This document shows, piece after piece, positions 8,423-16,890 of a DNA stretch of 64,000 nt (its first letter is position 1; every line of letters begins with the position of its first letter). A program made the translations under genes and the position numbers. The stretch covers positions 1 to 64,000 of the forward strand of contig NZ_BFAB01000009.1 of assembly GCF_003402475.1 (NCBI RefSeq), written 5' to 3'. Source of the DNA: Mycobacterium sp. MFM001 (GTDB taxonomy: Bacteria; Actinomycetota; Actinomycetes; Mycobacteriales; Mycobacteriaceae). The notes beneath the pieces were generated by a model that saw only the letters and a program-made list of their open reading frames with translations, searched no databases and had not been told where the DNA came from.

Positions 8423-9910
8423 ATGTCGTTGCTCGGAGAGGTGCCGACGCTGGAGTGGGTGGAAAACTACACCACCGCTCCGCTATGCGACGCCGGTGCA
8501 CGCTGGCGGGCCACGGCGAAAACGTGGGACGGGTTTTTCACGCAGCTTGCCCGCGATGTCCAGCGTCCAGGCGGCACCGAATGGACCGGGGTAGGCGCGG
8601 ACGCCGCGCAAGGTGCCGCCGACAAAGCTCAGTTCGTCGTCCGCGGCGCCTCGAACCAGCTCAACGCCGCCGCCGACACGGCGACGTTCGGCAAGGACCA
8701 GCTCGATGGGTTGCGCCTAAAAACCCTGTCGTCCATTCAGTCCGCCCGCGACGATGGGTTCGTCGTCGGCAGTGACCTCTCAGTCACCGACACGAAGCAA
8801 TATTCGCGCGACGACATTTACGCCGCTCGCGAGCAATACATGCGCGCACAGCAAGCCAAGTCACACGCCGAGGACATCCAAACCCATGCGGCACAGCTCC
8901 TCGGGATGGACCGCGAGTACGGGCGAAAGCTGCTCGCGCAAACCGAGGGGTTGGACCAAACCAAGCTTCCCGAGCTGGGTGGCGGTACCGACGGGCACGT
9001 GCAGCTCGTCGACGACCACAAGGAAAGTGGCGGCGCCACTCCGGACGGTGACCGCAAGCACAATCAGGAGGAAGCCTTCAAGCAGCTCTACGGGCGCTCT
9101 CCGGTCAGCGCGAACGATTGGGAGATGGCGGCTGCCCTGGACCCGCACACCTACAATCCCGACTTCAAAGGCACGCCATCGGAGGTCCGCGTCGTCAAGA
9201 TCAACCCGGTGCCAGGGCAAGGAGTGGTGCGGGTGTCGCAATGGATTCCGCAACACGATGTCACAAGCTTTCCGCCGAACAAGCGCGACCTCGGCAACAA
9301 CAGAGGTCCGGACGCACACTTCGACCCTGAGAACACGAAGGTGTCGACGTACATCGACTACGAGCACGGCATCGTGGTGATGCGCCAGAATCCATCCGTG
9401 GAAATGAATCCTGATGGCTCGCCGGGTCAGGTCAAGGTTGGCGTTCCTCAGGGCAGCGTCACGCAGACCCCGGATGGAGCGGTACGGATCAAATACGACG
9501 CCGGAAACCCGTTCGCTCCGGGCGCTGCGACGAATCCGCAGGGACCGATTGGGGACCATCGCGCAACTGTCAACGGTGATCTGGTCTTTACCCCAGGACC
9601 GGGAGGCGTGCACGTTGACGGCACACGGACGGATTACCCGTCGATGGAGATTTATCAGGACATGCCGAACGGCAGCACACACACGGTGCTGATAGACCCG
9701 GCGCAGTCGGGAAGCAGCGCGGGACCGGCGTTGAATCTGCCGTTCCACCATGATGTCGGCATTGGGGGACGCGCGTTCGAGCCGTTTGACCGAGGTGGGT
9801 GGAATCCTCGCTACGACGTGTCCGCACCGCTGCCGCCCACGCCGTTCGGTCCGGTCACCGCGCCGCCGTCGGTGCCGCCACCACCTAGCGGCGGAGGGGT
9901 CTGGGCATGA
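8423..9910 (+). CDS. Candidate ESX (type VII) substrate with conserved mycobacterial C-terminal domain
   Basis: A 495-residue protein. Residues 1 to about 175 are helical with a WTG turn (EWTGVGADAA, WxG-like) and a YAARE segment fitting the YxxxD/E export pattern, as in EspB/PPE-type substrates. Residues about 215-480 form a domain starting AFKQLYGRSPVSANDWEMAA and containing IDYEHGIVVMRQNPSVE; from memory this resembles the M. tuberculosis Rv0026/Rv0739 family of unknown function. The end is Pro-rich. No toxin active site is recognised. It sits between an EspC-like gene and two membrane-protein genes, with zero gap upstream and an ATGA overlap downstream, so the four form an operon. Confidence 0.7.
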   Translation: MSLLGEVPTLEWVENYTTAPLCDAGARWRATAKTWDGFFTQLARDVQRPGGTEWTGVGADAAQGAADKAQFVVRGASNQLNAAADTATFGKDQLDGLRLKTLSSIQSARDDGFVVGSDLSVTDTKQYSRDDIYAAREQYMRAQQAKSHAEDIQTHAAQLLGMDREYGRKLLAQTEGLDQTKLPELGGGTDGHVQLVDDHKESGGATPDGDRKHNQEEAFKQLYGRSPVSANDWEMAAALDPHTYNPDFKGTPSEVRVVKINPVPGQGVVRVSQWIPQHDVTSFPPNKRDLGNNRGPDAHFDPENTKVSTYIDYEHGIVVMRQNPSVEMNPDGSPGQVKVGVPQGSVTQTPDGAVRIKYDAGNPFAPGAATNPQGPIGDHRATVNGDLVFTPGPGGVHVDGTRTDYPSMEIYQDMPNGSTHTVLIDPAQSGSSAGPALNLPFHHDVGIGGRAFEPFDRGGWNPRYDVSAPLPPTPFGPVTAPPSVPPPPSGGGVWA

Positions 9911-10287
9911 CTGATGAACGAAGACAAACGTCCGTGTCGATGCCGGAAGATGCCCAGATGAGCTTGCCGGACACCGGGGTATGGCGAGTAGCCACTTGGT
10001 TTGTACCGGTCACCGTTCAGGTGGTGTTGGCGCTGTCAGCAGGCGCGATGTGGGTGTTGTCGAAAGGTCCGCTTGGTGGGCGTGACTCCTTCGGGTCTCT
10101 GGTGCTCACCGGGGCGACCGTTGGTACGGCAATTTCGTTGCTGGCCGGCGGGTACTTGGCGCGGTCGAAGGAACCACCGCGCCGCCGCGCCATTGGTATG
10201 AGCATCGCAGGGGCCGGAATTGCCGTCTTCGTCGGCGCGGCCGCCTACGCCTTATGGTTACTGCCGTGGCTGGAGCCCGGCGACTAA
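9907..10287 (+). CDS. Small membrane protein of the ESX-like cassette
   Basis: A 126-residue protein overlapping the upstream gene by ATGA. It has a polar N-terminus of about 30 residues, then three predicted membrane helices (around WFVPVTVQVVLALSAGAMWV, LVLTGATVGTAISLLAGGYL and IAGAGIAVFVGAAAYALWLL). No known domain is recognised. Context suggests a role with the candidate secreted protein, for example as an anchor or immunity-type partner; that is inference only. Confidence 0.7.
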   Translation: MTDERRQTSVSMPEDAQMSLPDTGVWRVATWFVPVTVQVVLALSAGAMWVLSKGPLGGRDSFGSLVLTGATVGTAISLLAGGYLARSKEPPRRRAIGMSIAGAGIAVFVGAAAYALWLLPWLEPGD

Positions 10288-10586
10288 TGGCTGGCGCACA
10301 GGAGTCACCGGTGGCGCCGCGCTACGGTCCGACCGGCTTCGTCGCTGCCCTGGTGACCGTCGCCGTCTTCGCGACCGTCACTTGGGTGTGGACACCGTAC
10401 GTCTTGTTGTCGCTGTATTCCTTCGGGGTTGCGTCCGCGATTGTATTGCCGGTCGCAGGATTGCTACTGCTGCTTGGCAATAACGCCGCACAGGTTGGAC
10501 GCGGCATCCTCATCGGGTACCTCGCAACACCGCTCACCGCAGCGATCGTCATCATTCCCGTGGCCGTGTTCGCCTGCGTCACTTGA
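10287..10586 (+). CDS. Small membrane protein of the ESX-like cassette
   Basis: A 99-residue protein starting MAGAQESPVAPRYG at an ATG overlapping the preceding TAA (TAATG), which favours this start over the in-frame upstream codon. Three hydrophobic helices are evident (FVAALVTVAVFATVTWVW, GVASAIVLPVAGLLLLLG and LTAAIVIIPVAVFACVT). It is the last gene of the four-gene unit 8129-10586. No family is recognised. The following 141 bases hold no gene. Confidence 0.7.
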   Translation: MAGAQESPVAPRYGPTGFVAALVTVAVFATVTWVWTPYVLLSLYSFGVASAIVLPVAGLLLLLGNNAAQVGRGILIGYLATPLTAAIVIIPVAVFACVT

Positions 10587-10727
10587 CGTAAGCGGACGAA
10601 TTGCCAAATCCCGCGCATGGCGGTGCGGGCAGTCTCGATGCATTCGAGAGCGTAATACGAACTACCCCAAGCGAATCCGTCATTGACGGACACCGAGTAG
10701 CGATGCTGCCATCACTGGACCGCACGT

Positions 10728-11162
10728 CTAACCGTAGTAGGCGAAGCTGCATGTAGGCCGGGGTTCGCTCTTGAATGAGGCCAGCTTGTCGCCGTCCATG
10801 ATGATGGAGCAGGTGAGGTCTGTGTCGCCGCCGTCGGCGGTTACCTCGGACTCCACCTCGTTGTAGACGGTGTACTGCTTTTCCCACGGCAGCGCCACGT
10901 TGGTCTCGGTCTGCTCTGGGCCTGCGTTGATCCGGTACCGGATTGTTACGGGTGCGCTACCGCCACTGACCTTCATCACTGCGGTACCCACTGGCTTCCC
11001 GGTGGGCGCCGCTGGGGTCAATGTTGTCGTTGCCAGCGAAGTGATTGGAGCGCTATCGGTTTCTGCCACGGGTGTTCCGGCGATCGTGGTGCAACCAGCC
11101 GCCATTACGCCAGCCGATACAAAGCTCACGGTCACAGCGGCCGCATAACGCCCAGAGCGCAT
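10728..11162 (-). CDS. MmpS-like lipoprotein
   Basis: A 144-residue exported lipoprotein with signal peptide and lipobox AAGC (Cys24). The mature part matches the beta-sandwich pattern of the MmpS family: VTIRYRINAG, a VALPWEKQY strand, then a C-terminal SIIMDGDKLASF strand and a closing Cys (PTCSFAYYG) that can pair with the upstream Cys in LTCS. MmpS proteins assist MmpL lipid or siderophore exporters, but no mmpL gene is nearby. It is transcribed toward the ESX-like cassette (convergent). Lipid anchoring instead of an N-terminal membrane helix differs from classical MmpS proteins. Confidence 0.7.
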   Translation of the reverse strand: MRSGRYAAAVTVSFVSAGVMAAGCTTIAGTPVAETDSAPITSLATTTLTPAAPTGKPVGTAVMKVSGGSAPVTIRYRINAGPEQTETNVALPWEKQYTVYNEVESEVTADGGDTDLTCSIIMDGDKLASFKSEPRPTCSFAYYG

Positions 11163-11549
11163 GCCCGGAGCTTACGACGGCCAACAGCAGTGTCGGGATG
11201 GAAACGACGGAAACTCCTCCGCGCTTCAGCCGTTGTGAGCCGTCGCCCGCAGACGAGGCCACAAGCCACAAAGCGCAGAGCAGGCGGCAGTAGTTGCGTC
11301 AGTGGTAGCGCTAGGAACGTACTGGTAGACGCTCCATCGTCGTGCCGTCCAGGAGGCGGCGGACCTGCTGCGAGTCCCATTGCTACCTGCTTGGTTGTAG
11401 CATCCGCTCCGTCGTATTCCAGTCTGTTGCAAAGAAAATCGTCCGCTCAACCCGTTTATATTCGTTCTGATATACGATGGGCGTCGATCCGAAGCCATCT
11501 GATGGCTTGGCACAACTCCGCCGCCGGGAAACGCTATCGAGAGGCAAAC
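11163..11549. other. Intergenic region without a convincing gene
   Basis: 387 bases between the MmpS-like lipoprotein (leaving leftward) and the XRE regulator. Open frames exist on both strands but show no recognisable protein. Just before the regulator lies an A/T-richer stretch (TTTATATTC and GATATACGA, 11455-11478) that probably holds its promoter. Confidence 0.5.
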
Positions 11550-11903
11550 ATGGATAACAGCGTGTTCTACGACCTCGCCGAAACCCCCGAGGAGGCGGCC
11601 AACCTCACCGCGCGCGGCCTGTTGGTGATCGCCATCGAGCAGCGAATCCGGGAAGAAGGATGGACGCAGACCGAAGCTGCCGCGCGTCTTCATGTGACCC
11701 AGCCCCGAGTCTCGGATCTGCTGAACGGGAAAATCGACAAGTTCAGTCTTGACGCGCTTGTCAACATGCTCGCACCAGTTGGGCTGACATTCGAGGTCCG
11801 ACCGGTCGACCGTCCAGCGGTGCGGGTGGCGAAGAAGGTCAAGGGAGTTTCCCGGAACCGTTCAGCCAAGGCCACGTCGCGCAAAGCGCTGAGCAGGCGC
11901 TGA
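11550..11903 (+). CDS. XRE-family regulator, HigA-like orphan antitoxin
   Basis: A 117-residue protein starting MDNSVFYDLAETPEEAANL. A helix-turn-helix is clear around residues 40-66 (GWTQTEAAARLHVTQPRVSDLLNG), followed by SLDALVNMLAPVGLTFEV, the layout of HigA2-type antitoxins and short XRE regulators. The C-terminal 35 residues are strongly basic. The frame is open upstream to 11190, but the ATG at 11550 starts where family similarity begins. No HigB or RelE-type toxin gene is present on either side, so it appears orphan, or the toxin was lost. Confidence 0.75.
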   Translation: MDNSVFYDLAETPEEAANLTARGLLVIAIEQRIREEGWTQTEAAARLHVTQPRVSDLLNGKIDKFSLDALVNMLAPVGLTFEVRPVDRPAVRVAKKVKGVSRNRSAKATSRKALSRR

Positions 11904-11965
11904 CGACGACGTCCCCGTCCTCGATGCAATCACTTCTGCCAAACGAATCTGTCGGCCGGCGGTGC

Positions 11966-12036
11966 GCAATTTGCCCGCCTCTCAGCGACAACTCAAGGCA
12001 CACAATGGATTTGTCGCTATGAGGCGGGCACATTGC
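11966..12036. repeat. Palindromic intergenic repeat, copy 1
   Basis: Two 26-base arms (11966-11991 and 12011-12036) are inverted copies of each other at 23 of 26 positions. The core is TGCCCGCCTC, two variable bases, then GCGACAA, and its complement. It lies between two converging genes and could act as a hairpin terminator. The same core occurs again at 15091-15149. Confidence 0.8.
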
Positions 12037-12166
12037 ATAGTGGTCCCGGACCGTGACTATTGAGACTGGTGTGACGCGCAGTCGGATTCCGCTGCCGAGC
12101 CGACCACCGGTCCGTCGTGGACATACGGGTTGATGGCGGCCGGATTTCGGGCTGAAAAGCCGCTCG

Positions 12167-14665
12167 CTACAGCCCCAGCGCGGCGCGCAAGCGGTCGACG
12201 TCCATACCCCCGCGGCCCGCTGCGTCGGACGGGAAGCTGTCCAGCAGCTTGATCAGGTCACCGCGCCGGGTCGGGTCGTCGGCGGCCTGCCTCGGGGTGT
12301 GGCCGTCGAGCGCGGGAATGGGCTGATCCAGCCACTTGCTCTCGTAGCCACGGATGAATTCCTCAAGGGCCGCAGTCACTTTCGGATCGTCGTCATCGAA
12401 CTCGTCGTCGCCGACACCAAACTCCTCGGCCAGCTCCGCAGCGTCGCGCGCGTCGCGCACCGGGCGGCGGAAATCGTCGAGCACCTTCATCTCGGGATCC
12501 AGCCGCGCCAAGGTGGCCAGCACCCGGTCCATCCGCTTCTCGCTGCTGGTCGCTACGTCCAGCGTGCTGCCCTGGAGGCTCATCGAGGCCCGAAGCCGCT
12601 GTGTCCCTTCGATTTCCACGTGCTCAAACCACTGCGGCTCGTCGGCGTCGACGCGGTCATAGGTGTCGTCCAACGCGGCCTCGATGCGGTCCGGGTCGCT
12701 GACGCGCACGGTAGCCTCGCAGATCGCCAACGGGTCGCCCTCGGCGTTGATCAGCGTCGGCGGTACGAACCGGCGGCTCAACTCCGCCACCAGCGTCACC
12801 GGGTCGGGTTCCGTGTCGAGCAGGTCGATCAGCCGGTCACGCTCATGCAGCGCAACGGGTTCCAGCCCACCGAAGAACTGCATGGTGTCGTCCCCGACGG
12901 GTATCGGGCGGGCGCAGATCAGCTGTCCGGGTTTCAGCGAACGGCTGGCCGTGCGCTCCTGCACCTCCTGGATGTCGCCGGTGCGCACGTCGCGCAGCGT
13001 GACGCTGTGGCCGGGTTGCACCCGTTCGACCTCGAACACCGACCGCTCCGCCAGTAGCCACTGCTCGGCGAGCAGCCGCTCGTCGTCGGGCAGCAGCGAT
13101 CCGCGCACCTCGAGGAAATCCGCGAATGCGCCGCCCTCGAACAGCACGGCGTCCTGCACCAGCGGGTCGTTCATTGTCGCCCGCACTGCCTCGAGATCAC
13201 CGTCGATGTGGCGGCAACGTTCGTAGGCCACCTCGGCCTGCAGCTCGCCCCAGCCGGCCAGCGCATGCTGGATCGCCTTCGCGTACAGCCAGCGCACCCG
13301 CTGGGGCAACGGCAGCTGCTCGCGTCCCAGGTGGCATTTCTTGTACTTGCGCCCAGAACCGCACCAGCACAGCTCATTTCGACCCAAGTCGGAGCGCGGC
13401 TCGGCGCGGTGCTGCTCCAGCAGTTCCACCAGCGGGTCGTCCGGGTCGGCGCCGGCGCGGCGCAACAACGCCAAACCCCGCTCGGAGTCGCCGCGATCGG
13501 AGGCGATGTGTGCCAGATCGAACAAAGGCAGCGGCCAGTCCGGATCCATCGACTCCGCGGCCAACAGCTCCCGTTCGGCCGCCTCGATGTCGCCGATGCG
13601 CTCGAGCGCCACCGCGCGCAGCCACCGGCACGCCACCCGCGCCGCGCGGGGCACCGTGGGCTCCAGCAGTTCGGCGAGCATGCCCAGCGCGGCGGCCCCG
13701 TCGTCGTACATGTCGACGGTCTCGGTCACGAGCAGCTCAGCGAGCTGGGGGTCGGCAAGCACGGCGCCGATCTCGCCGACCGATGCGGGCAACTCAGGTG
13801 ACTGCTCCGCATCGAGCAGCTGCGCTATTCCCTGGTACAGTTCGATCAGCGTGTACAGCGCGGCCGCATCCTCGATGTCGAGGTCGTGAAGCTTGGCCAG
13901 CATTTCGCAGCGCTGCTCGAAACGCCAACGGTCGAAATCGAACCCGGCGGGTGCGAACGAATCCAGGCTGCGTACCAGCCCAAGGTCGTCGATGATCTCG
14001 GACAGCGGCGGCAGCGGCTCGGTGAACAATGCCGGGTCGTCGATGCACGCCGTCCATACCGCTGCGCCGATGTCGGTGGGCTCGTCGGCGTCGAGCATCG
14101 CGGCCAGTCGCTGGCCCACGTCGGCATCCGCGACGTCGCTGACCCGCTCGACCGCGAATCCCTGCTCGGCGAACCGCACGCCGACCAGATCGCCTTCGGC
14201 CATGCCCAATCGCGCCAGCGCGCCCGCGGTCAACAGCAGCACGCCCCCTTCGGGGACCGCCTCGTCTGGGATGCCGCGCTCTTCGAGCAACTCGTCGTCG
14301 TAGTCGACCATCACGACTCGCGCCGGCGACCCGTCGGCGAACCGCTGATACTGCTCGTACTCGCACAGTGTGGTGGTCGGCTCCAGATCGGGGCAGACGT
14401 TGAGAATGTCGTGGGCCAACTCGTCTGCGCTCAGCCGGTGGGTGAACACCCGCCCGGGCAGCACCGTCGGCAGCCACACCCACCGGTCGTCGACCAATTG
14501 TCTTGCCGGGAACTCGATTTCGAGGTGCAGCTCCTGCAGCGCCTCATCCGGATCGGCGATGCCGCGCTCGCGTAGCCGTCGTGCGATGTCGTCCTGGTGC
14601 AGTGGACCGTGTTCGGCCAAAATTTCCGCAAGCGCGGTGCCGGGTGCGTCAGCCACGCCGACCAC
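12167..14665 (-). CDS. Large SEC-C metal-binding-motif protein
   Basis: An 832-residue soluble protein. The SEC-C zinc motif C-x-C-x8-C-H is present at residues 433-445 (NELCWCGSGRKYKKCH), preceded by TPR-like helical repeats (LRAVALERIGDIEAAERELLAAE). The N-terminus contains a winged-helix-like LHQDDIARRLRERG segment. Downstream are regions rich in acidic residues and an ankyrin-like tail (PALDGHTPRQAADDPTRR). SEC-C motifs occur at the C-terminus of SecA and in many proteins of unknown role; here it is central, in a protein that is not SecA. No enzyme signature is seen. The gene is flanked on both sides by copies of the same palindromic repeat. Confidence 0.75.
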   Translation of the reverse strand: MVGVADAPGTALAEILAEHGPLHQDDIARRLRERGIADPDEALQELHLEIEFPARQLVDDRWVWLPTVLPGRVFTHRLSADELAHDILNVCPDLEPTTTLCEYEQYQRFADGSPARVVMVDYDDELLEERGIPDEAVPEGGVLLLTAGALARLGMAEGDLVGVRFAEQGFAVERVSDVADADVGQRLAAMLDADEPTDIGAAVWTACIDDPALFTEPLPPLSEIIDDLGLVRSLDSFAPAGFDFDRWRFEQRCEMLAKLHDLDIEDAAALYTLIELYQGIAQLLDAEQSPELPASVGEIGAVLADPQLAELLVTETVDMYDDGAAALGMLAELLEPTVPRAARVACRWLRAVALERIGDIEAAERELLAAESMDPDWPLPLFDLAHIASDRGDSERGLALLRRAGADPDDPLVELLEQHRAEPRSDLGRNELCWCGSGRKYKKCHLGREQLPLPQRVRWLYAKAIQHALAGWGELQAEVAYERCRHIDGDLEAVRATMNDPLVQDAVLFEGGAFADFLEVRGSLLPDDERLLAEQWLLAERSVFEVERVQPGHSVTLRDVRTGDIQEVQERTASRSLKPGQLICARPIPVGDDTMQFFGGLEPVALHERDRLIDLLDTEPDPVTLVAELSRRFVPPTLINAEGDPLAICEATVRVSDPDRIEAALDDTYDRVDADEPQWFEHVEIEGTQRLRASMSLQGSTLDVATSSEKRMDRVLATLARLDPEMKVLDDFRRPVRDARDAAELAEEFGVGDDEFDDDDPKVTAALEEFIRGYESKWLDQPIPALDGHTPRQAADDPTRRGDLIKLLDSFPSDAAGRGGMDVDRLRAALGL

Positions 14666-14842
14666 CCTATGCCGCAGCTGGTGGGGCGTGAAGTCATCAG
14701 TGCGGGCGTCCGAAGTTGTCGGACCCTGTGGCGAGACTGGCGACGCGTTTCCAGACGATCAGATCGCCACTATCGTGGTCATTGACGAGCAGCGCAGACG
14801 TGGACCCGTGCAGATTCGGATCGTAGGAGAGGAGGTGCCGCA

Positions 14843-15142
14843 GTGGCTGCAGTAGATGCCGTCTACATTGCTGGCGCATCGTCGATGCGTGCTGCTGCAG
14901 ACGCCATTTCCACCTTCCTGGAAGTACCCGTCTCAATGCTTGATGACGGCCGTCCCTACAGTCGCCACCCAAATTGTCGGAGCAACCACCGGCCCGGGCG
15001 GTCCGCCGCGGATGGCCCTCGACCGGACAGGATTTGGTTGTGCGAATCGCATCTGCCACACCAATCCCTCGATTTAACCGGTCCACAATGTGCCCGCCTC
15101 ACAGCGACAATTAGGCGCCCAAGGGAGATTTGTCGCGCGTAG
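14843..15142 (+). CDS. Possible small ORF of unknown function (weak)
   Basis: A 99-codon frame starting at GTG 14843, with a strong SD (GGAGAGGAGGT) seven bases upstream. Its first half (AGASSMRAAADAISTFLEVP) looks protein-like, while the second half is Arg/Pro-rich and runs into the palindromic repeat. An overlapping upstream frame ends at 14855 (GEEVPQWLQ), in a coupled arrangement. Either a small genuine gene pair or the remnant of one. Apart from this and the repeat, the 14666-15212 gap shows nothing. Confidence 0.25.
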   Translation: MAAVDAVYIAGASSMRAAADAISTFLEVPVSMLDDGRPYSRHPNCRSNHRPGRSAADGPRPDRIWLCESHLPHQSLDLTGPQCARLTATIRRPREICRA

Positions 15143-15149
15143 GCGGGCA
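15091..15149. repeat. Palindromic intergenic repeat, copy 2
   Basis: The arm TGCCCGCCTCACAGCGACAA (15091-15110) is nearly inverted at 15130-15149, with a mismatched bulge in the middle of the stem. It shares its arm sequence with the repeat at 11966-12036, so it belongs to a dispersed family. It lies upstream of the SEC-C gene and about 60 bases beyond the 3' end of the TVP38 gene. Confidence 0.75.
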
Positions 15150-15212
15150 ACTCACTAGGTGGTTCGGTCGCGTGACTGGTGGGACGGAAGTGACCCAATG
15201 CCCGCCGGATAC

Positions 15213-15923
15213 TCAGCGCGCCGCACCGTCCGGAAGCTCGCCGTCCTCGCCGGAGCGAGCATGCGCGCGCCATTTTCGGTATCCGCGGTGCGCTGCGAAC
15301 GCGCCGACGACCGCCGTCACGCACCACACCGCAATCGCCGCGTAAGCCAACGCCGCCGACCGGTCCGCGATCGAGGCGCCCAACGAGGTGTAGACAAACG
15401 CCCGCGGCACCGAACCGATAAACGCGCCAACGGCCATCTGCCACAACGGAACTCCGAACGCGCCGAACGCATACGCGGCCAGCGCATCCGATATGCCGGG
15501 AACGAAGCGCTGGCCCACAACCGCCCACAGCCCGCCTCGTTCGATCAGCGCGTCGACGCGGTCCGCGCGTTCCGCACCCAATAGCGCCCGCGCGCTGTCT
15601 CGGCCCGCCCGGCGGCCGACCAGGCTCGCGACGACCGCCGTGCCCACCGTCGCACCCAGCGTCACCGCGATGCCCAGTACCGGACCGAACAGCAGCCCGC
15701 TGCCGGCGGCCAGCATCGGGCCCGGCACGAAGATCGCGCCGAGCACCGCCGACGCCACCACATAGGTGAGCGGCGCCGCTGGTCCCGTCGCCGCGACCGC
15801 GCGTCGCACCGCCTCGACGTCGACAATGTGCCTGATGGCGATCAGGTAGAACATCACGAGCAAGAAGGCGGCGAACACCGCGAGCCGCACAATGTGGCGT
15901 CGTCGCGAGGAGGTGGCGTTCAT
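15213..15923 (-). CDS. TVP38/TMEM64 (DedA-like) membrane protein
   Basis: A 236-residue integral membrane protein (start MNATSSRRRH at 15923; longer in-frame starts lie inside the divergent methyltransferase). It has an N-terminal helix (LAVFAAFLLVMFYLIA), a re-entrant region with FVPGPMLAAGSGLLFGPVLG, a central GQRFVPGISDALAAYAFGAF and a C-terminal helix. The paired VPG motifs are typical of VTT-domain (SNARE-associated) proteins related to lipid scramblases or transporters. The transported lipid is unknown. It is divergent from the methyltransferase at 15955, with only 31 bases between starts. Confidence 0.8.
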   Translation of the reverse strand: MNATSSRRRHIVRLAVFAAFLLVMFYLIAIRHIVDVEAVRRAVAATGPAAPLTYVVASAVLGAIFVPGPMLAAGSGLLFGPVLGIAVTLGATVGTAVVASLVGRRAGRDSARALLGAERADRVDALIERGGLWAVVGQRFVPGISDALAAYAFGAFGVPLWQMAVGAFIGSVPRAFVYTSLGASIADRSAALAYAAIAVWCVTAVVGAFAAHRGYRKWRAHARSGEDGELPDGAAR

Positions 15924-15954
15924 GCTGACCGCGATTCTTCCGTAAGGTCGAACC

Positions 15955-16890
15955 GTGGCGAGAACCGACAACGACACCTGGGAGATCACCGAGAGCGTGG
16001 GCGCGACGGCGCTGGGCGTGGCCGCCGCCCGCGCGGCGGAAACCGAGAGCGACGATCCGCTGATCAGCGATCCGTTCGCGCGGATTTTCCTCGACACCGT
16101 CGGCGACGGGGTGTGGAACTGGTACGAGGCTCCCGAGCTGCCCGCCGAGGTCGTCGAAGCCGAACCCGAGCTGCCGGCGCGGATGCGCACGCTGGTCGAC
16201 TACTTCGCCTCGCGGACCGCCTTTTTCGACAACTTCTTCCTCGACGCCACCCGCGCGGGCATCCGTCAGGCGGTGATCCTGGCCGCGGGCCTGGACGCGC
16301 GGTCCTGGCGGCTGCCGTGGCCCGACGGCACGACGGTCTACGAACTCGACCAGCACAGGGTGCTGGACTTCAAGTCGTCGACGCTTCGGGAGCACGAGCC
16401 GACGTGCCATCGGGTCGAAGTCGCGGTGGACTTGCGCCACGATTGGCCAACGGCGTTGCTGCAGGCTGGTTTTGACGCATCCGCCCCGAGTGCCTGGTCG
16501 ATCGAGGGGCTGCTGATGTACCTGCCGGCGGCGGCGCAAGACCTGCTGTTCACCCGCATCCAAGAGCTCGCGGCCGTCGGCAGCCGGATCGGCGTCGAGG
16601 CGCTCGGACCCAACTTCGCCGACCCCGAGGCAGTCGCGCAGCGACGCGAGCGCATGGAGCGGGTCCAGCAGTTGATGGCCAAGGTGGATCCGCAGCGCCA
16701 GGTCCCCCGCAGCGACCAGCTGTGGTACTTCGAGGAGCGCGAAGACGTCGGCGACTGGCTGCGCCGGCACGGCTGGGACGTGGCGGTGACGTCGGCCGAC
16801 GAGCTGATGGCCGGCTACGGTCGTCAACCCGCCCAGGACACCGAGCAGGCCGCCCCGTGGAATCTGTTCGTGTCCGGGCAGCGGGTCTAG
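15955..16890 (+). CDS. S-adenosylmethionine-dependent methyltransferase, TIGR00027/LCM type
   Basis: A 311-residue protein with GTG start, of the mycobacterial family annotated as putative SAM-dependent methyltransferases (leucine carboxyl methyltransferase-like fold). Family features are present: SDPFARIFL near residue 40, [18 protein letters not shown], the SAM-binding [30 protein letters not shown], and [11 protein letters not shown]. Substrate is unknown for most members. It overlaps the convergent NYN gene by four bases at the 3' end. Confidence 0.9.
   Translation: MARTDNDTWEITESVGATALGVAAARAAETESDDPLISDPFARIFLDTVGDGVWNWYEAPELPAEVVEAEPELPARMRTLVDYFASRTAFFDNFFLDATRAGIRQAVILAAGLDARSWRLPWPDGTTVYELDQHRVLDFKSSTLREHEPTCHRVEVAVDLRHDWPTALLQAGFDASAPSAWSIEGLLMYLPAAAQDLLFTRIQELAAVGSRIGVEALGPNFADPEAVAQRRERMERVQQLMAKVDPQRQVPRSDQLWYFEEREDVGDWLRRHGWDVAVTSADELMAGYGRQPAQDTEQAAPWNLFVSGQRV

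Noticed and set aside
11190..11549. N-terminal extension of the XRE regulator
   Set aside because: Ser/Arg-rich sequence without similarity to the family; the family N-terminus begins at 11550.
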